Below, piece after piece: positions 17,840-27,050 of a DNA stretch of 64,000 bases. Made by a program: the position numbers and the translations under genes. The notes below the pieces were generated by a model. It had not been told where the DNA came from and ran no database searches. It saw only the letters and a list, made by a program, of their open reading frames with translations. Numbering within the stretch: position 1 is the first letter of the stretch; every line of letters begins with the position of its first letter. The stretch comes from CADCWK01 sp965218235 (GTDB taxonomy: Bacteria; Chloroflexota; Chloroflexia; Thermomicrobiales; UBA6265), in contig OZ244596.1 of assembly GCA_965218235.1 (NCBI GenBank), forward strand, positions 930,001-994,000. The letters are read 5' to 3'.

Positions 17840-18631
17840 GTGACCATGCCCGCCCCACCGTCCCCGGCGACCCCGGTGACGACCCCCAAGAGCCAGGGAC
17901 CCGCCGGTGCACTCCGGTCGTCCGACGACATCGAGGTCCTGTTCGGCCAGATCGTCCGGCGCTACGACACGATGAACCGGCTGATGACCGGCGGCCGCGA
18001 CGGCGCCTGGCGCCGGATGGTCGCCCGGCAGGCCGTCATGGGCGGCCGGGACGGCCATGTCCTCGATGTCGCGACCGGCACCGGCGACCTCGCCCTGGCG
18101 CTGGCCGCGGCCGGGGCCAGAGAAATCACCGCGATCGACATCTCCGAGCCGATGCTGGAGGCCGCGGCGATCAAAGTCGAGGCCCGTTCAACCGGTGGGG
18201 ATCGCCCACCGATCGAACTGCGTCAGGCCGATGCCATGCGGTTGCCGTTCGACAACGATGTCTTTGACGCCTGCACGGTCTCCTTCGGGCTACGCAACAT
18301 GCCGGACTACGCGGCGGCCATCGCCGAGATGGTCCGGGTGCTCCGGCCCGGTGGGCGCTGGGTCTGCCTGGAGCTGACGCCGTTCCGGGTCCCACTCCTG
18401 CGGGCCGGCTTCGGGCTCTACTTCCAGCGCGTCGTGCCGCTCGTCGGCGGGATGATCTCCGGGGAGCGCGATGCCTACCGCTACCTGCCGAACTCGGTCC
18501 AGCATTTCCCGGCGGCGAGCGAGGTCGTCACCCTGATGCAGCGGGGCGGGCTCGTCAACACCCGGTACCGCCTGCTCGGCGGCGGCACGGTCGCGATGCA
18601 CATCGGAGAGAAGTCATGGCCGGGAGCCTGA
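17840..18631 (+). CDS. menG: Demethylmenaquinone methyltransferase
   Basis: A SAM-dependent UbiE/MenG methyltransferase that completes menaquinone. It has FGQIVRRYDTMNRLMTGGRD (UbiE signature 1), the SAM site VLDVATGTGDLAL and the family motif ACTVSFGLRNMPDY. YRYLPNSVQHFP near the C-terminus is also typical. GTG at 17840 has GGAG 10 nt upstream; TTG 17831 and ATG 17846 are in-frame alternatives. It sits between menA and tag and overlaps tag by 16 bp. Confidence 0.93.
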   Translation: MTMPAPPSPATPVTTPKSQGPAGALRSSDDIEVLFGQIVRRYDTMNRLMTGGRDGAWRRMVARQAVMGGRDGHVLDVATGTGDLALALAAAGAREITAIDISEPMLEAAAIKVEARSTGGDRPPIELRQADAMRLPFDNDVFDACTVSFGLRNMPDYAAAIAEMVRVLRPGGRWVCLELTPFRVPLLRAGFGLYFQRVVPLVGGMISGERDAYRYLPNSVQHFPAASEVVTLMQRGGLVNTRYRLLGGGTVAMHIGEKSWPGA

Positions 18632-19236
18632 TCGCCGACGTCGCTGGCATCCCGGAACCCGAGCACCTCCTGACCCGCTGCCCCTGGGCCGGGACGGACC
18701 CGCTCATGCGGGCCTACCACGACACCGAGTGGGGCGTCCCCTGCCACGACGAGCGCGAGCTGTTCGAGCGGCTGATCCTGGAGTGCTTCCAGGCCGGCCT
18801 GAGCTGGGCGACGATCCTGCGCAAACGCCCGGCGTTCGCATCCGCCTTCGCTGACTGGTCGCTGGCGACCGTCGCCGCCTTCGGCCCGGACGATGTCGAG
18901 CGCCTGATGGGCGACGTCGGGATCGTCCGCAACCGGGCCAAGATCGCCGCCGCGATCGGCAACGCCAACGGCATCATCGCGCTCCAGCGAGAGTTCGGCT
19001 CCTTCGACGCCTACCTCTGGGGCCGCGCCTGGGACACGACCGGCGGTCCGGAACCAGTTCGCCCGGCGACGATGGCCGACGTCCCCGCCCAGACCCCGGC
19101 CTCGCTTGCTCTCTCGAAGGACCTGCGCCGGCGCGGCTTCAACTTCGTCGGCCCGACGATCTGCTACGCCTTCATGCAGAGCATCGGTATGGTCGACGAC
19201 CACCTCCCCGACTGCTGGCGCGCCGCTCCGGCGTAA
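18616..19236 (+). CDS. tag: DNA-3-methyladenine glycosylase I
   Basis: This base-excision enzyme removes 3-methyladenine from alkylated DNA. The 206-residue protein shows the Tag pattern: RCPWAGTDPLMRAYHDTEWG, ECFQAGLSWATILRKR, then FNFVGPTICYAFMQSIGMV and HLPDC at the end. The Cys/His residues at both ends are the family's structural zinc ligands. Its start lies inside the end of menG (16-bp overlap), so it is translated from the same message, though the functions are unrelated. Confidence 0.93.
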   Translation: MAGSLIADVAGIPEPEHLLTRCPWAGTDPLMRAYHDTEWGVPCHDERELFERLILECFQAGLSWATILRKRPAFASAFADWSLATVAAFGPDDVERLMGDVGIVRNRAKIAAAIGNANGIIALQREFGSFDAYLWGRAWDTTGGPEPVRPATMADVPAQTPASLALSKDLRRRGFNFVGPTICYAFMQSIGMVDDHLPDCWRAAPA

Positions 19237-19242
19237 TGTCGA

Positions 19243-19261
19243 AGCGGCCTGTCCGGCCGCT
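19243..19261 (+). terminator. GC-rich hairpin directly after tag
   Basis: agcggcc and ggccgct pair around a 5-nt loop, 7 bp after the tag stop codon. There is no T-run, so this is only a possible terminator of the menA-menG-tag unit. Confidence 0.35.
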
Positions 19262-19419
19262 GTGGCCCGTGACGCAGGGTCGTCCGCTCTCGCTCTCGCG
19301 TCCCGCTTCGCTGGCTGCGCTAGCGGTGACCGGTCGCCGCGGTGGCGTTCGCCGTCACGCGAGACCGTCCGCGCGACAAACCGGCCACGCCCAAACACGT
19401 CGTTCCTGAACAACATTCC

Positions 19420-20408
19420 TCAAGGCACGACCCCATGCCAATTCGACCGTCGCTCGATCTGGCACGCCGCAGCGCGAGCCCAGCGACCGGGCCGACGGCC
19501 CGGCGACGAGGTTGGCAAACCCCTCCCCGCCCACTCAGGTGCGATCCCCCGCAGCCAGGCGACCGTGAAGGCGGCGGCGAAGCTGTCGTCCGCGCCGGTC
19601 GTGTCGACGACCTCGACAGCGACACCGGGGATGTCCCATGCCTCGCCCGCCCGGAGGACGCGGCAGCCCGCCGCGCCGCGCGTCACGACGAGGACCTCCC
19701 CGACCAGCGTCGCCAGCGCCGCGACCGACCCACCGGTGAGCCGCTCCGCCAGGCGCCCGGCGTTGTCCTCGTTGGCGTAGACGACCGTCGCCCGCCGCAG
19801 GATCCCCCGGACCGCGCCATCGGTCAGATCGTCGAAGTGCCCCGTCTCGATGTCCATGAAGAGCGGCACTGCCTCCGGGACCGACGGCAGCAGGAGCGCC
19901 GCGAACGCCCCCGGACAGGCGAACCCGGCGACATCGCCATCGAACAGTCCCGGGCTCCGCAGCGGAGTGGCGAAGACGGCGTCGTGGCCGGGCGCGTTCC
20001 GCCGTGGCGCTCGCCGCGCCACCCGCCCCGCCATTGCCCCGGCGCCCGCTCCACCGCGCGGGACGATGCGCTCCCGGAGACGATCGCCCGGCCGCCTCCG
20101 GCTCCGACCAGCACCAGACCGCGCCACGATGGCCCAGCGTGGCTGCCGGCGTGACGGACCTCGACTCCGTCGCGGACGAGATCCTCCCGCAGCGACCGTC
20201 CGTCGTCATCGTCGGCGAAACTACCAGCGAACCGGACCCGCGCCGCGAGCCGCCCGGCGATCGCGGCGACGTTGCCGCCCATCCCGCCCGGCGCGAGCGA
20301 CGACGCGATCGTGGACAGCCGGTCGTTCGGGCCGGGCAGGCGCGGCAGCCGGAGCAGCTGGTCGTAGTGAATGCTCCCGGCCACGATGAGGTGCGATTCG
20401 CTGTCCAT
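19420..20408 (-). pseudogene. PfkB-family sugar kinase, frameshifted
   Basis: The N-terminal half reads from ATG at 20408 and looks like a ribokinase-type start: HLIVAGSIHYDQLLRLP, GGMGGNVAAIAGRLAARVRF, with GRAIVSG further on. After about residue 120 (near 20020-20060) this frame turns into nonsense. The matching C-terminal half continues in another frame, with VPLFMDIETGHFDDLTDGAV and the PfkB signature DTTGADDSFAAAFTVAWLRG carrying the catalytic Asp. A single missing base, for example in the GGGG runs near 20030-20045, would explain it. It is either a real pseudogene or a sequence error. The substrate is unknown. Confidence 0.75.
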
Positions 20409-20666
20409 CCGTTCGCCTCTCCCCTCGTTGCCTGCCTCGCGCCGGCCGTGCGAGCAGGTGGAAGGCAGCCTAACGACGACGGGTCAGCGGCGGATCAGCG
20501 AATGATGAACGTTCACGATGGCGATCGGGCTGATCGATGCGCATTGCCCCCAACCCGCCCCTCCATGGCCGGTCTGCCGCCGGGACGAGGCGGATACCCG
20601 CTCCACCGTGCGCCGAATGTCGTTCGGTCCGGTCCAGTTGCGGCCGGACCTCGCCTGACGCTGGCC

Positions 20667-21962
20667 TCAGCCCGGAGCGACCGGCGCCGCCGCGACCCGC
20701 TCGGTCTTGGCCCACGAGCCCTGCCGCCGCAGCACCCGCCAGAACGCCCGCCAGCCGGCCAGCCCCCAGACGAACTGGAACAGCCCGATGCTGTGAATCA
20801 GCAGGATCGTCCGCCAGACGGAGAGATCGCCGGACCGGGAGCGGTAGCTGAACGCCAGGATCGCACTCGTACTGAACGCCAGCGCATAGCCGATCACGCC
20901 CAGCCCGAGCCACGTCGCCAGCGGGAGGTCAACCGTGGCGACGTTGTAGAGCACTACCACCCAGCTCAGCACGATCGCCGCCGGCAGCAGCAGACATGAG
21001 ACCGCCGGCCAGACCAGGCTGAAGACCAGGTCGATCATCGTGTACCAGCGGCCCTCCATCACCATGATCTGCGGGATTCTCCGCCAGCACTGGAAGTAGC
21101 CCTGCACCCAGCGCGAGCGCTGCCGAACGAGCTTCGGGATACTGACCAGCCCCTCCTGATGGACGTAGGCCCGATCCGTGAACGCGAGCTTCCACCGCTT
21201 CAGGATCAGCTGGATCCCAAGGTCGAGGTCCTCCGTCAGGCAGGCCGTCCACGGTGCCGGTCCGAGCGACATCAGGGCCGAGATCCGGGTGAACTGGCCG
21301 TTGCCCCCGAGCCCGGCCGAGCCGAGGTGGTTCCGGCCCTGCTGGACGAGCCGGACGTGCGTGAAGAACTCGATGTCCTGCAGGAGCCCCAGCATCGTCT
21401 CCCGGTTCCGGACCCGGACCCCGATCTGGACGGCGCCAGTCTCCTTCGCTCGGAACAGGTCATCGACGGCGGAGAGGACCTGCGGATCGAGCAGGCCGTC
21501 GGCGTCCATCACGCAGCAGACGATCGTGTCGAGGTCGATACCCTCGGCCTGACAGTCCTGGACGATCTTGCGGTACGCGTAGTTCAGCGCCTCGCCCTTG
21601 CCCTGCCGGGCGTTGGGCGCGACGCGCTGGAGCAGCTCGATCCGGTCGTCCTCCTCGGCCAGCGCCTGGACGATCGCGGCGGTCCGGTCGGTCGAGCCAT
21701 CGTCGATGACGAGCACGAAGGAGTCGCCGGGAATCGAGCGGAGCCGCCGGACCGAGGCGCCGATGACCTGCTCCTCATTGAGACACGGCACCATGAAGAT
21801 GTACCGGAGGCCGTGCCCTGCCGCCCCGGGCGTCGCGGGACCGCTCCGGCGATGCCTCGTGCGGACGAGCAGGAGCGTCAGGAAGTGGATCAGGGAGATA
21901 CCCGTGGCGATGCCGACGATCATCTGCAGCGTCAGAAGACTTGCCTGATACAGTCCGGCCAT
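20667..21962 (-). CDS. Membrane glycosyltransferase family 2 (processive-type)
   Basis: A 431-residue protein with an N-terminal membrane helix and a cytoplasmic GT-A domain. Motifs are VIDDGSTD, VMDADG (metal-binding DxD-like), TEDLDLG (catalytic Asp) and RQRSRWVQG, the Q/RxxRW motif of cellulose/hyaluronan/poly-GlcNAc synthases. Four C-terminal hydrophobic helices follow. This suggests a polymerising transferase that exports a polysaccharide, but the sugar is not defined. ATG at 21962 has GGAAG upstream. It lies 43 bp after a UDP-GlcNAc 2-epimerase gene, so the product may contain ManNAc or GlcNAc (inference). Confidence 0.88.
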   Translation of the reverse strand: MAGLYQASLLTLQMIVGIATGISLIHFLTLLLVRTRHRRSGPATPGAAGHGLRYIFMVPCLNEEQVIGASVRRLRSIPGDSFVLVIDDGSTDRTAAIVQALAEEDDRIELLQRVAPNARQGKGEALNYAYRKIVQDCQAEGIDLDTIVCCVMDADGLLDPQVLSAVDDLFRAKETGAVQIGVRVRNRETMLGLLQDIEFFTHVRLVQQGRNHLGSAGLGGNGQFTRISALMSLGPAPWTACLTEDLDLGIQLILKRWKLAFTDRAYVHQEGLVSIPKLVRQRSRWVQGYFQCWRRIPQIMVMEGRWYTMIDLVFSLVWPAVSCLLLPAAIVLSWVVVLYNVATVDLPLATWLGLGVIGYALAFSTSAILAFSYRSRSGDLSVWRTILLIHSIGLFQFVWGLAGWRAFWRVLRRQGSWAKTERVAAAPVAPG

Positions 21963-22005
21963 GGCGGTGCTTCCTGCGTGCGTCGACGGATGAGCGATCG
22001 GTTGT

Positions 22006-23178
22006 CTAGGTCCGCCTGAGGAACGCCGGAGCGGCGTCGAACGACGATGGCCGCGGGCCGGCGCCCAGGAGCCAGGCGATCGCGTCGCTGGACCGGACGG
22101 CAGCCTGGCCGTCGCCATACGGGTTCGGGCGAGCCGCCGCCCAGTCGATCCCGGCCGTCTCCGACAGGAGGGCCGACGCCTCGTCGATGATCCGAACCGG
22201 GTCGACGCCGACCAGCTTCGCCAGGCCGGCCGCGATGCCCTCCGGCCGCTCGGTCGTGTCCCGCAGGACCAGCACCGGCACCCCGAAGGTCGGCGCCTCC
22301 TCCTGGATACCGCCGGAGTCGGTCAGGACGAGCGACGCCCGCGCCAGAAGCCGGGTCATGTCGGCGTAGGCCAGCGGCCGGCAGATCAGCACCCGCTCGG
22401 TGTCGGCCAGCCCGCGCTCGACATCCCGGCGGACGTCCGGGTTGGGGTGAGTCGGCAGGACGACGTGGATGTCAGGATGCATCGCGACCAGCCGCCGGAC
22501 CGCCTGAAGGATCTGGCGGATCGGTTCGCCCCAGGACTCGCGCCGGTGAACGGTAACGACGACGATCCGCCGGCCGGATGCTTCGACATCGGCCAGTGCC
22601 GGATCGCTGAACGGGAGGTCCCGGCCCGCGACGTACTGGATGGCGTCGACGACCGTGTTCCCGGTCACCAGCACGCGGTCGCCGGCGATGCCTTCCCGCG
22701 CCAGGTTCGCGGCCGCCTCGTCGGTCGGCGCGAGGTGCAGCGCGCAGAGGTGGTCGATGATGACGCGGTTGCCCTCTTCCGGGAACGGCGCGGCGAGGTC
22801 GCCGGTCCGCAGCCCGGCTTCGAGATGGACGACCGGGACCCGCCGCCAGAAGGCCGCCAGCGTCGAGGCCGACGCGGTAATCGTGTCGCCGTGGACGACG
22901 CAGGCGACCGGGGAGAGGCGTTCGAGGTGGACATCCAGGGCTGGCATGAGGAGGGATGCCAGCTCGACCAGGCTCCCGGTCGTTCGATCCAACTGGAGCA
23001 TGATGTCCGGCGCGAGTCCGAACGCGTCGAGCGCCTGCCGGACGGGCTCGTCGTGCTGGCCGCTGGCGAGCAGGACCGCGTCGAACTGGCCGGTCTCGCG
23101 GAGCGCGAGGACGACCGGAGCCACCTTGATCGCTTCAGGACGCGTTCCGACGATGAGCAGAACGACTGGCCTGTTCAT
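22006..23178 (-). CDS. wecB: UDP-N-acetylglucosamine 2-epimerase (non-hydrolysing)
   Basis: Converts UDP-GlcNAc to UDP-ManNAc for surface polysaccharide synthesis in the cytoplasm. The 390-residue length and motifs are standard: GTRPEAIKVAPVV, SGQHDEPV, VHGDTITASAS, HLEAGLRTGD, then VTVHRRESWG and LTDSGGIQEEAPTFGVPVLV. ATG at 23178 is preceded by GGAGG. It is followed by the GT2 gene on the same strand, forming a two-gene exopolysaccharide unit. Confidence 0.93.
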   Translation of the reverse strand: MNRPVVLLIVGTRPEAIKVAPVVLALRETGQFDAVLLASGQHDEPVRQALDAFGLAPDIMLQLDRTTGSLVELASLLMPALDVHLERLSPVACVVHGDTITASASTLAAFWRRVPVVHLEAGLRTGDLAAPFPEEGNRVIIDHLCALHLAPTDEAAANLAREGIAGDRVLVTGNTVVDAIQYVAGRDLPFSDPALADVEASGRRIVVVTVHRRESWGEPIRQILQAVRRLVAMHPDIHVVLPTHPNPDVRRDVERGLADTERVLICRPLAYADMTRLLARASLVLTDSGGIQEEAPTFGVPVLVLRDTTERPEGIAAGLAKLVGVDPVRIIDEASALLSETAGIDWAAARPNPYGDGQAAVRSSDAIAWLLGAGPRPSSFDAAPAFLRRT

Positions 23179-23251
23179 GCCGCCTCCAGAATCCTGAGCG
23201 GGTCATGCGGTCATCACGCCGCACGACCACCAGGAGGTCGGTAGCGGGCAG

Positions 23252-23464
23252 CTAGCGCTGAGCCCTCGCCCGCATCAGCATCCGGATGGCGATGAGCATG
23301 AACACCGCGGCAATGACGAGCATGATCGACAACGTAAGAGTATTGGCGAGAAGCGAGATCGACGCGAGCGGGCCGATTCCGGTCGAGGGTAGCGCAACGA
23401 CCGTGACCGCTGCCGTGGCGCTGACTCCCGCTGTGACCGCCGCGCTCTCCTGTCCGCTCTCCAT
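23252..23464 (-). CDS. 70-residue protein with LPSTG motif, helix and basic tail
   Basis: A very small protein: an Ala/Val-rich N-terminus, LPSTG at about residues 26-30, a hydrophobic helix (LTLSIMLVIAAVFMLIAI) and the tail RMLMRARAQR. This is the layout of a sortase cell-wall sorting signal, but almost nothing precedes it. AGGAAG lies 11 nt before the ATG. It sits just upstream of wecB on the same strand. It may be a sortase substrate, or simply a small membrane protein in which LPSTG is chance. Confidence 0.55.
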   Translation of the reverse strand: MESGQESAAVTAGVSATAAVTVVALPSTGIGPLASISLLANTLTLSIMLVIAAVFMLIAIRMLMRARAQR

Positions 23465-24069
23465 ACCGTATCTTCCTAGCCCGATGAGACGAAATCACCC
23501 GATGGTCATGGGTACGTGACTGGTACTTTATTCGTAGTACTTTCGGATGTACAGGGTACTTTCGTCCCGTTCTGGGTCGTGAAACGCTGTGGCCACGTCC
23601 AGGTGCTCACGGAGATCCAGCTCGGGACGGTACTTTCGTCCGGTTTTCTCGTCACGGCCCGCCTATTCCTCCCATCCCCGTCTACGCTGTCCCGGCCGAT
23701 GCTCCAAGAGATCGTCAACCAGACTCACGTGGAGCCTCGAGAACGCCCACGGGATCTGCCTCCGCACGGGATGTCGGGCGTACGCGAGACATCGGAGGAG
23801 AGCTATCGAGGTGGAGGGATCGGTCCATGCAGCTCCAGATGATGCGTCGCCGTACCCGTCGAACGCTGGCGCCATCACCGCCGTCGCCCGTCAGACGATC
23901 ACGGCGGAACGCCCCGCGCTTCGTTGACGCGCGGTTGTTCGCCGGCACCAGCTCGCCGGTCGGTCCGGTCCCGCGTGACGGCGAAGGCCGCAGCGGCGGT
24001 TCGGCACGATCTCAACCTCTCCCCGACGGACGAACCGCCCGGCGGCCAAGCGACCACAAGGGATCGCCC
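23465..24069. other. Intergenic gap with motif repeats and a dispersed repeat
   Basis: About 600 bp with no convincing gene. It carries four GTACTTT motifs (23523-23641) and a copy of the GC-rich dispersed repeat (23966-24082), listed separately. The rest shows nothing recognisable. Confidence 0.5.
23523..23641 (+). repeat. Four copies of a GTACTTT(A/C) motif
   Basis: gtacttta (23523), gtactttcgg (23537), gtactttcgtcc (23556) and gtactttcgtcc (23630). The first three are close together; the last two share 12 bp. The motif does not recur obviously elsewhere in the window. It could be a binding-site cluster or decayed repeats. Confidence 0.55.
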
Positions 24070-24082
24070 CTACGAACGGAAC
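23966..24082 (+). repeat. Copy of dispersed GC-rich intergenic repeat
   Basis: Contains gacggcgaaggccgc, shared with the copy at 42926-42940, and gggatcgcccctacga, shared with 5639-5654. The middle (cccgacggacgaaccgcc) is more diverged. Confidence 0.6.
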
Positions 24083-24306
24083 GCGAGGGACACGACGACA
24101 GGCAACCCTGATGGGCTGCCCGTGTTCACCGTGATCAGATTCGGGGCGATCAGCAGCGTCGCGAGCAGCACCAGGACGAGGATGCCGAGCGCAATCGACA
24201 GCACCTCTCGGCCGGACGGCCCCGGAGGTTCGTGACTCGGACCGTCGCGCCGGCCGTCATCGCTAGAAGGATGGGACGTAGTCGGGGTCGATCGGCCGGA
24301 TGCCAT
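24070..24306 (-). CDS. Small single-helix membrane protein downstream of ispH
   Basis: A 78-residue open frame beginning inside the end of ispH (44-bp overlap) on the same strand. It has a polar first half, then the helix VLSIALGILVLVLLATLLIA and a short tail. No family is recognised and the start is uncertain. The good hydrophobic helix favours a real product, but its end merges with repeat-like DNA. Confidence 0.4.
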   Translation of the reverse strand: MASGRSTPTTSHPSSDDGRRDGPSHEPPGPSGREVLSIALGILVLVLLATLLIAPNLITVNTGSPSGLPVVVSLAFRS

Positions 24307-25264
24307 TCTCCGGCGCTGGGTAGCCTTTCGCGACGAGGTAGTCGACGATGTCCTGGATCACGTCGTCCGGCGTCGACGCCCCGGCCGTGATCCCGAGGAC
24401 CGTCCCGCGCTCCAGCCACTCGTCCAGAATGTCCTCGCGCCGCTCGATGTGGTGGCTCTCGACGCCGGCCTTGTTGCCGACGTCGGCCAGCCGGGCGGTG
24501 TTGCTGCTCTTCTTCCCACCGATCGCCAGGATCAGGTCGCAGTTGTCATCTTCGATCAGCCGCTTGAGCGCCCGCTGCCGCTCGGATGTCGGCTCACAGA
24601 TCGTGTTGACGAACCGGAACTCGCCGCCCTCGGGGATGACGAGCGCCTCCAGCTGCCGGGCGAACGCCATGAGCTCGTCGACATTCTTGGTCGTCTGGCT
24701 CAGGAGCGCGACCTTGCGCGGCGGGGCGACCTGCCCCTCGGCGATGTCGCCACGGTTGGTGTTCCAGCCGAGCTGCTCCAGCTTCTTGGCCGCCTTCGCC
24801 TTGGACGTTCCCGACCAGGCCAGGACGCTCTTGACCTCAGGGTGATAATCGTCGCCGTAGATGACGATGAAGTACCCCTGCCGGGCCAGCTTCTGGGCCA
24901 TCCGCTGGACCTTGGTCACCAGGGGGCAGGTCGAGTCGATCAGCTCCACACCCCGCTCGGCGGCGCGGAGGGCCATGTCCGGTCCCCAGCCGTGGGCGGT
25001 GATCGCCACGCGCTTGAAGCCCTCGCGGACGGCGCTGTCGAAGTCCGGCTGGCCCTCGACGCCCTGCGTCCGGAGCCGCTGCACGACCTGCGGGTTGTGG
25101 ATCACGTCGCCGATCGGGGCGATCTTGCGGTCCGTCGAGGCGGCGTCCTGGACGATGTCCAGCGCCCGCCGGACCCCCCAGCAATAGCCGAGCTCGGCGG
25201 CGACGACGATCCGTCGCCGCCCCGTACCGGGCTGAACCGTCGTCTCCGTCATCGCCGTCGTCAT
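24263..25264 (-). CDS. ispH: 4-hydroxy-3-methylbut-2-enyl diphosphate reductase
   Basis: Last enzyme of the MEP isoprenoid pathway; a [4Fe-4S] protein making IPP and DMAPP. The three cluster cysteines are Cys28 (GYCWGV), Cys113 (STCPLVTKV) and Cys223 (NTICEPTSERQ). The AHGWG histidine and GGKKSSNT are also present. The 333-residue length is normal for the longer bacterial type. AGGAG lies about 11 nt before the ATG at 25264; Met5 is an alternative start. It should supply the isoprenoid tail used by MenA elsewhere in the window. Confidence 0.94.
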   Translation of the reverse strand: MTTAMTETTVQPGTGRRRIVVAAELGYCWGVRRALDIVQDAASTDRKIAPIGDVIHNPQVVQRLRTQGVEGQPDFDSAVREGFKRVAITAHGWGPDMALRAAERGVELIDSTCPLVTKVQRMAQKLARQGYFIVIYGDDYHPEVKSVLAWSGTSKAKAAKKLEQLGWNTNRGDIAEGQVAPPRKVALLSQTTKNVDELMAFARQLEALVIPEGGEFRFVNTICEPTSERQRALKRLIEDDNCDLILAIGGKKSSNTARLADVGNKAGVESHHIERREDILDEWLERGTVLGITAGASTPDDVIQDIVDYLVAKGYPAPENGIRPIDPDYVPSF

Positions 25265-25458
25265 CGCGTCTCAATCTCCTGGTGATGCCTCGATCCGGTG
25301 GCAATCCGGAGAGGCGGTCGAGCGTCTGGTCACGTCCGGCGGTGAGGGATGCGCGTGGACAACGCCGGAGGGGCCGCATCGTGACGGCGCTCGATCTCCA
25401 TCTAAGTATAGCCGGTCGGTCAGCTCGACCCTCTCCGGACGTCCGTTGGGAGCCAACG

Positions 25459-26193
25459 TTAGGCGAGAGTCGTGATGGCCTGCGCGATCTCGCCAATGTT
25501 CCGAATCTCGTTCGTCGGTGGGTCGCCAGCCCCGGTCCAGGGCTCGCCGTCCCGGTTGACCCAGACGACGCCGATTCCCGCCGCCCGGGTGCCGGCAACG
25601 TCATGAACCGCTGAATCGCCGACGTAGATCGCCTCGTCGGGTCGCGCGCCGCCGATCCGCAGCGCCTCACGGAAGATCGCCGGGTCGGGCTTGTGGACGC
25701 CGAACTCGCCCGAGACGATGATGAAGTCGACGAGGTCCTCGATACTCAACAGGTCGATCTTGGCCCGCTGGACCTCGGCCGGCCCGTTCGTGATGACACC
25801 GATCTGGCGTCCAGCGACACCAGGCTGCGTCCGCACGGCAACCAGCGCCGCCCGTGCCTCGGAGAAAAGGGCGAGTTCATGGAAGCGGTTCGCCCGGTAC
25901 CACCCCTGGGCCGCGGCGATCGCGGTTGCCGAGAGTCGGTACTCCGTCAGCAGATCCGGGAAGTGCTCGACCCCGTGCGGTTCGGTCGCGATCGAGCGGG
26001 CGACCAGGTCGGCCATGTCGGCCGGCTCGTCCCGTCCCGACGCCTGGAAGGCATCGGCGAAGGCGCGGGCCAGCCGCCGCGAGCGGGCCAGCGAGTAATC
26101 GCAGAGCGTGTCGTCCAGATCGAACAGCACCAGCCGGTGGCGGCGGATCGTGTCGGCGAGGTGGACGGGGGTGCTCAGGAACTCGGGGCCCAT
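25459..26193 (-). CDS. HAD-superfamily hydrolase (phosphatase-like)
   Basis: A 244-residue haloacid-dehalogenase-type phosphohydrolase. Motif I is VLFDLDDTLCDYS (Asp25, Asp27), motif II is VITNGP, the motif III Lys is in HKPDPAIF and motif IV is YVGDSAVHDVAG. An alpha-helical cap between motifs I and II resembles YjjG/pyrimidine-nucleotidase-like members. The substrate is unknown. ATG at 26193 was chosen because GGGAG lies 6 nt upstream, inside the longer GTG-started frame. It is upstream of ispH on the same strand, with a gap of about 190 bp. Confidence 0.85.
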   Translation of the reverse strand: MGPEFLSTPVHLADTIRRHRLVLFDLDDTLCDYSLARSRRLARAFADAFQASGRDEPADMADLVARSIATEPHGVEHFPDLLTEYRLSATAIAAAQGWYRANRFHELALFSEARAALVAVRTQPGVAGRQIGVITNGPAEVQRAKIDLLSIEDLVDFIIVSGEFGVHKPDPAIFREALRIGGARPDEAIYVGDSAVHDVAGTRAAGIGVVWVNRDGEPWTGAGDPPTNEIRNIGEIAQAITTLA

Positions 26194-26546
26194 ACGATCT
26201 CCCGCCACGACGTTCCACCCATTCGTCCAGAGCGCTCCGACGGGTCATGGCAATACGTTGGTGGCTCAGTCCCGTGCCGCCTGCCCGGAGCTGACCCAAA
26301 ATCCATGCCCGTTCAGCGGTACCCGTTCCTATAGTCCCACATGGTACCGGACGAATTTCGGCCCGCGACGTGGTCGAACGCTCTGGACAGGGGAAACGTT
26401 CGGAGCACCAGCCAACCAGCCGGCGCGATCTGGCGACCGGCGTGGTGTCGCGGTATCGTATGGTCCTTACGGTTCGTACGATGGCCTGTGGCGGTCCTCC
26501 AGCAACCGCTCGGCCCATTGCCAGCCAGCACACAAGGGAGCACCAC

Positions 26547-26993
26547 ATGGCCGACTACGTCGCCCGCATCGGTTCTCGGCCTGAGACGCCGTTCGCCTTC
26601 GACGTGAACGTCCGGGAGCACGCCTTCACCACCGGCCGCTCGACCGCCGCGCCGGGCGAGAGCGCCGGTCCCGGACCGTTCGAACTGCTCGCCTCCGGCC
26701 TCGGCGCCTGCACGGGGATCAACATCCAGAGCTTCGCGAAGCGGGAGCGCCTCCCGCTCGAAGGGTTCGACATCCAGGTTCGGATCCACCGCGACGTCGA
26801 CGCCAATGACGCGCCGCACTGGCGGATCGCGACGGACATCGCGCTCCACGGCCCGCTCGACGACAACCAGAAGACCGCGATCCTGGCGTCGGCCGAGAAC
26901 TGCGCCGTCCGCAAGTTCTTCCTCAGCACCCCGGAGATCCACGAGCAGCTCGTCGACGCGATCGACGCCCCGGTCACCCTCACCGTCGTCTGA
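26547..26993 (+). CDS. OsmC family peroxiredoxin-like protein
   Basis: A 148-residue OsmC/Ohr-superfamily protein, a cytoplasmic thiol peroxidase fold that detoxifies organic hydroperoxides. It has PGPFELLASGLGACTGINIQ, where the Cys in GACT is the peroxidatic residue. ENCAVRKFFLS supplies the second conserved cysteine of the YhfA/OsmC type. AGGGAG precedes the ATG at 26547. It stands alone, divergent from the HAD gene. Confidence 0.85.
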   Translation: MADYVARIGSRPETPFAFDVNVREHAFTTGRSTAAPGESAGPGPFELLASGLGACTGINIQSFAKRERLPLEGFDIQVRIHRDVDANDAPHWRIATDIALHGPLDDNQKTAILASAENCAVRKFFLSTPEIHEQLVDAIDAPVTLTVV

Positions 26994-27050
26994 CGCGGCC
27001 AGCAGTCGGACCCGACTTTCCATTGGAGGAGCGCTTCAGCGCGACATACG

